A stretch of DNA of 64,000 nucleotides, from NCBI RefSeq assembly GCF_000711725.1, contig NZ_JONP01000019.1, positions 1-64,000 of the forward strand. Reading direction: 5' to 3'. Source of the stretch: Roseomonas aerilata DSM 19363 (lineage in GTDB: Bacteria; Pseudomonadota; Alphaproteobacteria; Acetobacterales; Acetobacteraceae). The notes beneath the pieces were generated by a model. It did no database searches, was not told the origin of the DNA, and worked only from the letters and a program-made list of their open reading frames with translations. This document shows positions 53,450 to 64,000 of the stretch, in pieces; the first letter of the stretch is position 1, and each line of letters starts with the position of its first letter. Position numbers and translations under genes: made by a program.

Positions 53450-53527
53450 GGCCGTGCTCCCCTTCTCAGCACGGCCCTGGACGCCGTTGCCGGGGGAGAA
53501 CGCAGGGAGGGCCCGGTGGTGGCGCGC

Positions 53528-53992
53528 CTATCGCCCGAGGCTTAGCCTCGCCGCGGTGGCGAGCTTGTCCGCCCGCTCGTTCATCACGTCCCCCGCATGG
53601 CCGCGCACCCAGCGCCACTCCACCTGGTGCGGCTTGGCGGCGGCCAGCAGGCGCTGCCACAGCTCGTAATTCGCCACCGGCTCCTTCGCCGCGTTGCGCC
53701 AGTTGTTGCGCACCCAGCCATGGACCCAGCGGGTCACGCCGTTGCGGACGTACTCGCTGTCCGTGTGCAGGACCACGCGGCAGGGCTTCTTCAGCGCCTC
53801 AAGCGCCGAGGCGGCGGCGGTCAGCTCCATGCGGTTGTTCGTTGTGGCGGGATCGTAGCCCGAGAGCTCCTTCTCGATCGTCCCGAAGCGGAGGATCGCG
53901 GACCAGCCGCCCGGGCCGGGATTCGGCTTGCAGCCGCCATCCGTCCAGATCTCCACCGCCAGGGTGCCGCTCTCCACGGTGTCAGATGCCAT
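53528..53992 (-). CDS. rnhA: Ribonuclease HI
   Basis: 154 residues, the usual length. The four catalytic acids are present: Asp-18 in [14 protein letters not shown], Glu-56 in NNRMELTAA, Asp-78 in [10 protein letters not shown] and Asp-142 in NERADKLA, with His-132 in VRGHAG. It removes RNA from RNA-DNA hybrids (R-loops, primers) in the cytoplasm. ATG 53992 lies inside the 3' end of thrB (11-base overlap). The ispH-thrB-rnhA order is a conserved alphaproteobacterial operon, which supports all three calls. Confidence 0.97.
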   Translation of the reverse strand: MASDTVESGTLAVEIWTDGGCKPNPGPGGWSAILRFGTIEKELSGYDPATTNNRMELTAAASALEALKKPCRVVLHTDSEYVRNGVTRWVHGWVRNNWRNAAKEPVANYELWQRLLAAAKPHQVEWRWVRGHAGDVMNERADKLATAARLSLGR

Positions 53993-54956
53993 AGGCGGAG
54001 ACCTCCTTGGCCGCGGCGAAGAAGCGCAGGCGGCGCAGGTATTCGATCGGGTCCTTGCGGGTGACCATCGCGCCCGCTGGGGTATTGGCCCAGTCGTAGA
54101 GCCGGGTGAGCAGGAAGCGCAGCGCGGCGCCGCGGAGGAGCACGGGCAGGGCCGCCATCTCGGCTGCGGAAAGGGACCGGACGCGGTTGTAGCCGGCCAG
54201 CAGGGCGCGCGCCTTCGTCACGTTGAAGGCGAGGTCGGGCTCGAAGCACCAGGCGTTGAGGCAGATCGCCACGTCGTAGGCGAGGATGTCCGTGCAGGCG
54301 AAGTAGAAGTCGATCAGCCCCGAAACCCGTGGCCGCCGGTCCGGGCCCTGGAGGAAGAAGACGTTGTCGGGGAAGAGGTCCGCGTGGATGTGCCCGCGCG
54401 GCAGGTCCTGGGGCCAGTCCTGAAGGATGGCGGCCAGCTGCCCGTCCAACTCGGCGCAAAGGCCTGGCTGCACCGTGTCGCCATTGGGGCGGCAGCGCTC
54501 CAGCAACGGCGCCCAGCCAGGAGGGCCGAGGGAGTTCGCCCGCTCGGCCGCGAAGCCCTCGCCCGCCGCGTGCAGGGCGGCCAGCGCCTCCCCCAGCGGG
54601 CCGCAATGGGCCACCGAGGGGCGGCGCGGCCAGACGCCGGGCAGGAAGGTGCAGATGGCCGCCGGGCGCCCCGCCAGCTCGCGCAGCGCCTCGCCGTCGG
54701 TGCCGGCGACGGGCTGCGGGCAGGCCAGGCCGCGCGCGGCAAGGTGGCGCATCAGCCCGAGGAACCAGGGAAGCTCCGCCGGGTCCACGCGCCGCTCGTA
54801 GAGGGTGAGGATGAAGTCGCCGCCGGTGGTCTTGAGACCGTAGTTGCTGTTCTCGACGCCTTCCGCGATGCCGCGGAAAGCCACGAGATCGCCCAGGTCG
54901 TAGCCGGAGAGAAAGGCGCGCAGCGCCTCGTCGGACACCTCGGTATAGACGGCCAT
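53982..54956 (-). CDS. thrB: Homoserine kinase, ThrB type II
   Basis: 324 residues from ATG 54956. Phosphorylates homoserine in threonine synthesis. This is the aminoglycoside-phosphotransferase-fold type, not the GHMP type: N-terminal [20 protein letters not shown], then [15 protein letters not shown] (the ATP-loop region), the catalytic [13 protein letters not shown] (HxDxxxxN) and [19 protein letters not shown] (metal-binding DFY). Usual length and complete. Downstream rnhA overlaps it, and ispH lies 72 bases upstream on the same strand. Confidence 0.95.
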   Translation of the reverse strand: MAVYTEVSDEALRAFLSGYDLGDLVAFRGIAEGVENSNYGLKTTGGDFILTLYERRVDPAELPWFLGLMRHLAARGLACPQPVAGTDGEALRELAGRPAAICTFLPGVWPRRPSVAHCGPLGEALAALHAAGEGFAAERANSLGPPGWAPLLERCRPNGDTVQPGLCAELDGQLAAILQDWPQDLPRGHIHADLFPDNVFFLQGPDRRPRVSGLIDFYFACTDILAYDVAICLNAWCFEPDLAFNVTKARALLAGYNRVRSLSAAEMAALPVLLRGAALRFLLTRLYDWANTPAGAMVTRKDPIEYLRRLRFFAAAKEVSAYGI

Positions 54957-55028
54957 CAGATCTCCCGGGCACCTCCTCTGCGCGGGGGTCCATGCATCAG
55001 CCCGGGCAGGGCGGCAAGGGGCCGCCTG

Positions 55029-56036
55029 CTACTCCACTGTCGCGGTGCGGGGCGTGCGGAGCGGGCGGGGGAGGTTGAAGATGATCTTCTCCTCCGCGAC
55101 CGTCACGTCCTCGATCGTCACGTCGAAGCGCTCGCGCAGGCGGGCCACCACCTCCTCCACGAGCACCTCGGGCGCGCTCGCGCCCGCCGAGATCCCGATG
55201 GTGCGGAGGCCGTCGGCCAGCGCCGGGTCGAAGTCCCGGCCGCGCGGCACCAGCACGGCGCGCGGGCAGCCGGCGCGCTCCGCCACTTCGCGCAGGCGCA
55301 CGGAGTTGGACGAGTTGGCGGCGCCCACTACGACGATCAGCTCGCAGCGCTCCGCGATCGCCTTCACCGCCGCCTGACGGTTAGTGGTGGCGTAGCAGAT
55401 ATCCTCCTTCACCGGGGCCGAGAGCTCCGGGAAGCGGCGGCGCAGCACGTCCAGCACCTCGGCGGTGTCATCGACCGAGAGCGTGGTCTGGGTCGCATAG
55501 GCCAGCGGACCGGGCGGCGGCTGCACGGTCGCGGCCTGCTCGGCGTCCTCCACCAGGGTCACGGCGCCCGGCGGAAGCTGCCCCATGGTGCCGACCACCT
55601 CCGGATGGCCGGCATGGCCGATCAGCAGGATGTGGCTGCCGCCCGCGAAATGGCGCTCGGCCTCGCGGTGGACCTTGCTCACCAGCGGGCAGGTGGCATC
55701 GAGGTAGAGCATTTGCCGCGCATCGGCGGCGGCGGGCACGGAGCGCGGCACGCCGTGGGCGGAGAAGATGACGGGCTGCCCGTCGTCCGGGATCTCGTCC
55801 AGCTCCTCCACGAAGACGGCGCCCTTAGCCTGCAGGCCCTCCACCACGAAGCGGTTGTGGACGATCTCGTGGCGGACATAGACGGGGGTGCCGTAACGCT
55901 CGATCGCCAGCTCCACGATCTTGATGGCGCGGTCCACCCCGGCGCAGAAGCCGCGCGGGCCGGCGAGCAGAACGGTCAGGGGGGGCTTCGCCGGGGCCTG
56001 GAGGCCCGTCGGGCGAGGGTTTGCGGTCTGGTCCAT
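55029..56036 (-). CDS. ispH: 4-hydroxy-3-methylbut-2-enyl diphosphate reductase
   Basis: 335 residues from ATG 56036. Last step of the non-mevalonate (MEP) isoprenoid pathway. The three Fe-S cluster cysteines lie in [26 protein letters not shown] and [12 protein letters not shown]. Substrate diphosphate contacts are in [38 protein letters not shown] and [11 protein letters not shown]. Complete and ordinary. A short Pro-rich N-terminal extension of about 18 residues precedes the first strand. First gene of the ispH-thrB-rnhA cluster. Confidence 0.97.
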   Translation of the reverse strand: MDQTANPRPTGLQAPAKPPLTVLLAGPRGFCAGVDRAIKIVELAIERYGTPVYVRHEIVHNRFVVEGLQAKGAVFVEELDEIPDDGQPVIFSAHGVPRSVPAAADARQMLYLDATCPLVSKVHREAERHFAGGSHILLIGHAGHPEVVGTMGQLPPGAVTLVEDAEQAATVQPPPGPLAYATQTTLSVDDTAEVLDVLRRRFPELSAPVKEDICYATTNRQAAVKAIAERCELIVVVGAANSSNSVRLREVAERAGCPRAVLVPRGRDFDPALADGLRTIGISAGASAPEVLVEEVVARLRERFDVTIEDVTVAEEKIIFNLPRPLRTPRTATVE

Positions 56037-56219
56037 GGCGTGCGACTTGGTCCTTCGGCGCCGGCGCGAACAGCCCCCGGCCGGACCGTGGGCGCGTTCT
56101 ATCTAGCCGCCCAGGGGCCCGCCGCCCAGGGCGTGAGCCGCGCGGCCGCCGCAATTCTCCCAGGCGATGCCCTGGGGCGTCATCCTGCCGTTGCCCCCTG
56201 GGCCAGGAGTGCCTCCCGC

Positions 56220-56771
56220 GTGATCCGATTCGCCCGCCCCGCCGCCTTCGCTCTTCTCGCCCTGCCGCTCCTCGCCGGCTGCGGCGGCCGCGGCAGCGTG
56301 CTCACCCAGCGCCCGCAGGCGCCCTGCCCGCGCGTGGCCCTCCTGGCCGAGGCCGTGGACCTGACTCGTTACCGCCAGGGCGCGCGGCCCGACCTCCCGG
56401 CCATGGAGGTGGATGCCCGGATGACCGGCTTCGGGGCGCGCTGCGACTACGCCCCGCGCGACGCCGGGCTGGACGTGACCGTACAGGTCGAGTTCACCGC
56501 CGAGCGCGGCCCCGCCGCCACGGGCACCACCTTCGACCTGCCCTACGTCGTCGGTGTGACCGACGAGAGCGAGGAGCGGGTGCTGAACAGCGGCACCGAC
56601 ACCCTTCGCGTCTCCTTCAACGGCAGTGAGCGCCGGACCCTCGCCCGCGGCGAGGAGATGCTGGTCCGCATCCCCGGCGACGTCCGTCGGGCGGCGGAGA
56701 AGGTGGTGCTGATCGGTTTCCAGCTCACCCCGGAGCAGCTGGCGGCCAACCGGCGTCGCGGCGTCCGCTAG
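56220..56771 (+). CDS. Small lipoprotein of unknown function
   Basis: 183 residues from GTG 56220; AGGAG lies 11 bases upstream, rather far. Signal peptide with lipobox: VIRFARPAAFALLALPLLAG then Cys. The mature part has paired cysteines (QAPCPRVALL, GARCDYAPRD) and beta-rich repeats (VTVQVEFTAERGPAATG, YVVGVTDESEERVL), similar in pattern to uncharacterised alphaproteobacterial lipoproteins. Anchored in the envelope. Divergent from ispH, 183 bases apart. The giant open frame that contains it upstream (53928-56219) is antisense to ispH and thrB and is not coding. Confidence 0.75.
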   Translation: MIRFARPAAFALLALPLLAGCGGRGSVLTQRPQAPCPRVALLAEAVDLTRYRQGARPDLPAMEVDARMTGFGARCDYAPRDAGLDVTVQVEFTAERGPAATGTTFDLPYVVGVTDESEERVLNSGTDTLRVSFNGSERRTLARGEEMLVRIPGDVRRAAEKVVLIGFQLTPEQLAANRRRGVR

Positions 56772-56837
56772 CGGCGGAGGTTGCGGACGGAGGTTGCGCG
56801 GGGCGCCGCATTCGGGCACGAGTCCTCTACCCGCTGA

Positions 56838-57031
56838 TTCCGCGCGGGAGAGAGGGGGCTGGCCCGGCCCGCCCCCCGCCGAAGGCGCAACCGGCCCCCG
56901 GAAACGCTCAGGCAAAAGGACCGCGCGGGGAAGGGGCCTCTGGAAAGCCCGCTGCCGGAAGGCCGCGGCACCGACGGAGTAAGGGCCGGGTTCACCCCAC
57001 CCGAATCTCTCAGGTCTCGGGACAGAGGGGG
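56838..57031 (+). promoter_or_regulatory. Tandem glycine riboswitch
   Basis: Two consecutive aptamers precede gcvT. The first has the conserved GCCGAAGGCGCAA and GGAAACGCTCAGGCAAAAGG elements closed by CGCGCGG/CCGCGCGG. The second has CCGGAAGGC, ACCGACGGAGTAAG, AATCTCTCAGGT and GGACAGAGGGG. Glycine binding typically turns the gcv operon on, so cells degrade excess glycine. The element ends 42 bases before the gcvT start. Edges are approximate. Confidence 0.92.
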
Positions 57032-57073
57032 GCCACGATCTGAACCGGCCGCATCCGCGGCTCTGGGGGATTT

Positions 57074-58201
57074 GTGGCCGAGACGGAAAGCTTGCTCGAA
57101 ACGCCGCTGGCCGGCCTGCACCGCGAGTTGGGCGGGCGCATGGTTGGCTTCGCCGGCTACGCGATGCCCGTGCAGTACACGACCGGCATCATGGCGGAAC
57201 ACCTCGCCTGCCGGTCCTCGGCCGCGCTGTTCGACGTCTCCCACATGGGCCAGGCGGAGCTGCGGGGCGAGGGCGCCGCGGCCGCGCTGGAGCGGGTGAC
57301 GCCCGCCGAGATCGGGGCGCTCCGCTCCGGCCGGCAGCGCTACGCCCTGCTGATGAACGAATTCGGTGGCATCGTGGACGACTTCATGGTCGCCAATCTC
57401 GGCGACCGGCTGTTCCTCGTTCTGAACGCCTCCCGCAAGGCGGTGGACCTTGAGGCCATCGGTGCCGCCTTGCCGGCGGGCGTCGCGCTGGTGCCCCGGC
57501 CGGACCGCGCGCTGCTGGCCCTCCAGGGGCCGGGGGCGGAGGCGATCCTCGCGGGGCTCGCCGAAGGGGTGGCCGCGATGCCCTTCATGGGGGTGCTGGA
57601 AACCGCGGTTGCCGGCATCCCCGCCCTGGTCACCCGTTCCGGCTATACCGGGGAGGACGGCTTCGAGATCGGCATCCCCGCCGAGGGTGCCGAGGCGGTG
57701 GCCCGCGCCCTGCTGGCAGCCGGTGCCGCGCCGGCCGGGCTCGGCGCGCGGGACAGCCTGCGGTTGGAGGCCGGGTTGCCCCTCTACGGCCAGGACATCG
57801 ACGAAACGACCTCCCCGGTGGAGGCCGCGCTCACCTTCAGCATCGGCAAGCGCCGGCGCCTCGCCTGGGACTTTCCGGGCGCGGAGCGGGTGCGCGAGGA
57901 ACTGGACAGCGGCCCGAAGCGCCTCCGCGTCGGCATCCTGCCGGAAGGTCGCCAGCCCGCGCGCGCCCATACGCCGATCGCCCAGGCTGGCGTGACGGTC
58001 GGCGAGGTGACCAGCGGCGGCTTCGGCCCCTCGATCGGGGCGCCCGTCGCCATGGGCTACGCCGCCCGCGACGCGGCCCAGGATGGCACGGCGCTTGATC
58101 TGATGGTGCGCGGCAGGGCCATCCCCGCCCGCGTCGCGCCCACCCCCTTCGTTCCCCACCGCTACAAGCGCACCCCGATCCTTCAAGGAGCCGCCCTGTG
58201 A
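57074..58201 (+). CDS. gcvT: Glycine cleavage system T protein (aminomethyltransferase)
   Basis: 375 residues from GTG 57074, with GGGGGA a few bases before. Transfers the methylene group from the aminomethyl-lipoyl H protein to tetrahydrofolate and releases ammonia. Family motifs: GRMVGFAGYAMPVQY, ALFDVSHMGQ, LLMNEFGGIVDDFMV (folate-site Asp), RSGYTGEDGFEI, LGARDSLRLEAGLPLYGQDI. Complete. First gene behind the glycine riboswitch; its TGA overlaps the gcvH start. Confidence 0.97.
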   Translation: MAETESLLETPLAGLHRELGGRMVGFAGYAMPVQYTTGIMAEHLACRSSAALFDVSHMGQAELRGEGAAAALERVTPAEIGALRSGRQRYALLMNEFGGIVDDFMVANLGDRLFLVLNASRKAVDLEAIGAALPAGVALVPRPDRALLALQGPGAEAILAGLAEGVAAMPFMGVLETAVAGIPALVTRSGYTGEDGFEIGIPAEGAEAVARALLAAGAAPAGLGARDSLRLEAGLPLYGQDIDETTSPVEAALTFSIGKRRRLAWDFPGAERVREELDSGPKRLRVGILPEGRQPARAHTPIAQAGVTVGEVTSGGFGPSIGAPVAMGYAARDAAQDGTALDLMVRGRAIPARVAPTPFVPHRYKRTPILQGAAL

Positions 58202-58571
58202 GCCAGACCCGCTTCGCCGAGAGCCACGAATGGGTGCGCCTGGATGACGGGCTGGCCGTCGTGGGCATCTCCACCCACGCCCAGGACGCGCTGGGCGATG
58301 TCGTCTTCGTGGACCTGCCCGAGCCCGGCCGGGAGGTGGAGGCCGGGGAGGCTGTGGCGGTGGTGGAGAGCGTGAAGGCCGCCTCCGACATCTACGCGCC
58401 CGTCGCCGGCACGATCGCCGCGGTGAACGCCGCCCTGGTGGACGACCCCGCCCTGGTGAACCGCGATCCGATGGGGGAGGGCTGGTTCTTCACGATCAAT
58501 CCGCGCGACGCCGCCGACGCGGACAAGTTGATGGACGCCGACGCCTACGCCAAGCACGCGGAGGCCGGGAA

Positions 58572-58575
<4 letters not shown>
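58198..58575 (+). CDS. gcvH: Glycine cleavage system H protein
   Basis: 125 residues from GTG 58198, overlapping the gcvT stop (GTGA). Carries the aminomethyl group on a lipoyl arm: Lys-60 in [19 protein letters not shown] is the lipoylated residue. [17 protein letters not shown] and [13 protein letters not shown] are the family's opening strands. Complete. The lipoate-attachment enzymes are not in this window. Confidence 0.97.
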
Positions 58576-61471
<2,896 letters not shown>

Positions 61472-61475
<4 letters not shown>

Positions 61476-62053
61476 CGGCCGACCCTAAGCCCTGGGAGGT
61501 CCTCTCCTCCCGCACGGCGCTGCGCGACCGCTGGATCGACGTGACCGCGGACGCCGTGCGGGATGCGCGCGGCAACGTGCTCGATCCCTTCTACACCCTT
61601 TCCTATCCGGACTGGGTGCACGTCGTCGCCATCACGCCCGCGGATGAGCTGGTGCTGGTACGCCAGTATCGCCACGGCGCCCGCGCCTGGACGCTGGAAC
61701 TGCCGGCCGGCGCCATCGACAAGGCCGATGCCGACCCCGCCGCCGCCGCCGCGCGCGAGCTGCGGGAGGAAACCGGCTACACCGCGCCCGCCTACCGCCA
61801 TCTCGGCGGGCTGAGCCCGAACACGGCCACCCATCGCAACCGCGCCCATTCCGTGCTCGCCCTCGGCGCCACCGCGACCCACCCCACCGCGCATGAGGTG
61901 GGTGAGGACATCTCCGTGGAGCTCTGGCCGTTGGCACGCGTGCTGGCGGGGCTGGGGGAGGGGCTGATCGCGCAGTCGATGCACACGGCCTCGCTGCTCC
62001 TGGCCCTGCACGCCGCGGGGCGCCTCGACTTCAGCCTGAAGGACGCCCCGTGA
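61472..62053 (+). CDS. NUDIX hydrolase (ADP-ribose pyrophosphatase-like)
   Basis: 193 residues from GTG 61472, overlapping the gcvP stop. The Nudix box runs from [14 protein letters not shown] to [11 protein letters not shown], fitting GX5EX7REUXEEXGU with Asp in place of the first Glu and slightly altered spacing. [20 protein letters not shown] and the Pro-rich loop resemble ADP-ribose/sugar-nucleotide pyrophosphatases. Likely cleaves a nucleoside diphosphate derivative; the substrate is unproven. The overlap suggests read-through from the gcv operon. Confidence 0.85.
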
Positions 62054-62514
62054 CCGGATTCCGCATCGTCCCCGTGGAGGCGCGGCACCGCGCCGACTGG
62101 GACCGGCTCTACGCCGGCTATGCCGAGTTCTACGGCGTGACGCAGACGCCGGAGATGCGCGACCGCGTCTGGTCCTGGCTGCACGACCCCGCCCATGAGT
62201 CCTGCGGCCTGGTGGCGGAGGACGAGGCGGGCCGCGCCGTCGGCCTCGCCCATTTCCGCCCCTTCGCCCGTCCGCTCTCGGCCAGCACGGGCGGCTACCT
62301 GGACGATCTCTTCGTCGATCCCCAGATGCGGGGCCCCCAGATGGATGGACGGCGCGTGGCCGACGCGCTGATCGAAGCCATCGCCGAGGAAGGCCGCAGG
62401 CGCGGCTGGAGCGTCATTCGTTGGATCACCGCCGAGAGCAATGCCCGCGCCCGTGCCGTCTACGACCGGGTCGCGAAGCTGACGCCGTGGCGGACCTACG
62501 ACATCCCGCTTTGA
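62050..62514 (+). CDS. GNAT-family N-acetyltransferase
   Basis: 154 residues from GTG 62050, overlapping the NUDIX stop. GNAT fold: strand 4 in GGYLDDLFVDPQMRG and the following acetyl-CoA loop region GPQMDGRRVADALIEAIAEE. The usual R/Q-GxG/A is altered to RGPQMDGRR. The C-terminal SNARARAVYDRV matches motif B (N..A...Y.k.G). Acceptor substrate unknown. Part of a chain of overlapping genes downstream of gcvP. Confidence 0.85.
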   Translation: MTGFRIVPVEARHRADWDRLYAGYAEFYGVTQTPEMRDRVWSWLHDPAHESCGLVAEDEAGRAVGLAHFRPFARPLSASTGGYLDDLFVDPQMRGPQMDGRRVADALIEAIAEEGRRRGWSVIRWITAESNARARAVYDRVAKLTPWRTYDIPL

Positions 62515-63455
62515 ACCGTCGGGCGCTGCTCGCGGCGCCCGCGCTGCTGCCCTTCCTCGCCGCGCCGGGCTGCGCGGCCATCCCTTCGGCGAACCAGAAG
62601 CCGGCGGAGGCCCGCATCACCGAAACCCGCACCATCTGGCGCGACGCCGCCCGCGCGCGCGACATCCCCGTGCTGATCCGCGCGCCGGCCGGCACCGGCC
62701 CGGCGCCGGCAGTCATCCTCTCGCACGGGCTCGGCGGCTCGCGGGAGGGGCTGGGCTATCTCGGCCGCGCCCTGACCGAGGCGGGCTACCTCACCATCCA
62801 CCTCCAGCACATCGGCTCGGACGACAGCCTCTGGCGCGGTGCCAATGCGCCCGGCCTCGCCGCCGGGGCGCTCGACGTGCAGGCCGCGCTGAACCGGCTG
62901 CTGGACGTGAAATACGCCCTCTCCACCCTTCCCGAGCGGGCAGATCCCACGCGGCTGGCGATCGCCGGCCACTCCTACGGCGCCTGGACCGTGCAGCACA
63001 TGCTGGGCGAGCGCCTTCCCGGCGGCGATCGCGGCCTCGGCCTGCCCGATTCGCGCCTGAAGGCCGGGATCGCCCTCTCGCCCATTCCCGCCATCGGCCT
63101 GCCGCCGCGCCTGGCCTATGCGGGCATCGCGGCCCCGCTGCTGCACGTCACCGGCACCGAGGACCACGGTTTCATCGAGGGCATCCGTGCCCCCGCCCGC
63201 CGTGCGCCTTTCGAGGGCTCCACCAATGCCGGCGCCCTGGCGGTGCTGCGCGGCGCCGCCCATGCCAGCTTCGCGGACGAGGCGGAGGCCGGCGGCCGCT
63301 ATGCCGATGCTACCTACCACGCTCGCACCGCCGCACTCTCCGTCACCTTCCTCGACGCGGTGCTGCGCGGGGACACGGTGGCCGCGGCCACGCTCCGCGG
63401 CGGGGCCGGGACGCTGCTCGGGCCAGGGGACGAGCTCGTCACGCGCGGGCTCTGA
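62511..63455 (+). CDS. Exported alpha/beta-hydrolase (dienelactone/PET-hydrolase-like)
   Basis: 314 residues from TTG 62511, overlapping the GNAT stop. The N-terminus NRRALLAAPALLPFLAAPGC is a lipoprotein-type signal. The hydrolase core has the oxyanion-hole strand PAVILSHGLGGSREG, nucleophile Ser in IAGHSYGAWT, an acid in HVTGTEDHGF and the catalytic His in GAAHASFAD. Likely an envelope esterase or lactonase with an unknown substrate. Complete. An in-frame longer start at 62421 lies inside the GNAT gene and is not used. Confidence 0.85.
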   Translation: MNRRALLAAPALLPFLAAPGCAAIPSANQKPAEARITETRTIWRDAARARDIPVLIRAPAGTGPAPAVILSHGLGGSREGLGYLGRALTEAGYLTIHLQHIGSDDSLWRGANAPGLAAGALDVQAALNRLLDVKYALSTLPERADPTRLAIAGHSYGAWTVQHMLGERLPGGDRGLGLPDSRLKAGIALSPIPAIGLPPRLAYAGIAAPLLHVTGTEDHGFIEGIRAPARRAPFEGSTNAGALAVLRGAAHASFADEAEAGGRYADATYHARTAALSVTFLDAVLRGDTVAAATLRGGAGTLLGPGDELVTRGL

Positions 63456-63543
63456 CCATACCGGCCCCTTTCGCCCCGCTTCAGCTTCACCCTTCCCTCC
63501 GCCGCCGTCCCGCGCGAATCTGCGCGGGCTGACAGGAGCCCCC

Positions 63544-64000
63544 ATGCCCCGTTACGACCTCGCCGGACGCGCCGCCCTGGTGACCGGCGCCGCCTCCGGC
63601 ATCGGCCTTTCCACCGCGAAGGAGTTGGCGGCCAATGGCTGCGCGGTCGCGCTCAACTTTCTGCCCGGCGATCCCCGGGGCCCCGAGGCCGCGCGCGCGA
63701 TCCGGGCCACCGGCGCCACGGCGGTTGAGGCTCCCGGGGCCATCGGCGGCGGCGAGGAGGCAGCGATGGTGGAGGCCGCCGTCGCCGCCCTCGGCCGGCT
63801 GGACCTGCTCGTCAACAACGCGGGCACGCCGGGTGTCACCCGCACCATCCCCGGCCACGCGCTGGACGATATCACCGACGGGTTGTGGGACGCGGTGCTG
63901 GACACGAACCTCGTCGGTCTGTTCCGCGTGACGCGCGCCGCCGTGCCGGCGCTGCGAGCGTCGCGCGGCGCGGTGGTGAGCCTCGCCTCCGTGGCGGGGC
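63544..64000 (+). CDS. Short-chain dehydrogenase/reductase (cut by window edge)
   Basis: ATG 63544; only the first 152 residues are visible. The NAD(P)-binding motif is VTGAASGIG (TGxxxGxG), DLLVNNAGTPG is the NNAG strand, and VVSLASVAG ends at the catalytic-Ser region. The classical YxxxK motif lies beyond the edge. No Asp or Arg after strand 2 clearly sets NAD against NADP. Substrate unknown. Starts 88 bases after the hydrolase, so possibly not in the same transcript. Confidence 0.9.
   Translation, partial: MPRYDLAGRAALVTGAASGIGLSTAKELAANGCAVALNFLPGDPRGPEAARAIRATGATAVEAPGAIGGGEEAAMVEAAVAALGRLDLLVNNAGTPGVTRTIPGHALDDITDGLWDAVLDTNLVGLFRVTRAAVPALRASRGAVVSLASVAG

Noticed and set aside
53928-56219. 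Very long plus-strand open frame across thrB and ispH
   Set aside because: It is antisense to well-identified minus-strand genes and reads as His/Gly/Arg-rich noise typical of GC-rich DNA. Only its last 183 codons (from GTG 56220) are a real lipoprotein gene.

Overview
The window looks like a high-GC alphaproteobacterium, probably Acetobacteraceae (Roseomonas-like). This is an inference from composition, codon use, the ispH-thrB-rnhA synteny and the glycine-riboswitch/gcvTHP locus; no rRNA or tRNA gene was seen to confirm it. It splits into two very different halves.

Bases 1 to about 46,870 are accessory DNA. They hold three IS elements (IS110 fragment, IS256, IS5), several decayed genes, and AT-richer inserts that stand out from their neighbours. 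From left to right: IS110/IS256 (1-1660); an orphan Cys/His protein (1702-3396); an acetyltransferase relic and an M50 membrane protease (3662-5215); a divergent pair of an AIPR-type phage-defence protein and a PD-(D/E)XK-like protein (6164-9263); an IS5 insertion (10016-11520); a two-gene operon encoding a PIN-like protein and a class III nucleotidyl-cyclase-like protein (11763-13991); degraded coding sequence (15039-15670); a His-Xaa-Ser operon hxsB-hxsC-hxsA plus a membrane protein (17567-22717); a run of exported or membrane proteins (serine protease, TonB-C protein, ABC exporter, DUF2252 protein, amidohydrolase; 23312-35369); and a Tn7-like transposon tnsA-tnsB-tnsC-tniQ with a double-TIR NTPase as cargo and a second short TniQ at its far side (35832-45979).

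Bases 46,878 to 64,000 are conserved chromosome: an aminotransferase, an HWE histidine kinase, the Kup potassium transporter, rnhA-thrB-ispH, a small lipoprotein, a tandem glycine riboswitch driving gcvT-gcvH-gcvP, then tightly overlapping NUDIX, GNAT, alpha/beta-hydrolase and SDR genes.

The strongest candidates for something new are (1) the PIN-like/cyclase-like pair, which would be a cyclic-nucleotide defence system of unfamiliar make-up if the fold calls hold; (2) the TIR-TIR-NTPase-transmembrane protein carried between the two TniQ genes of the Tn7-like element; and (3) the His-Xaa-Ser radical-SAM operon, which lacks an obvious hxsD and carries a co-oriented membrane protein. All functional claims come from reading motifs by eye; no database search was possible.
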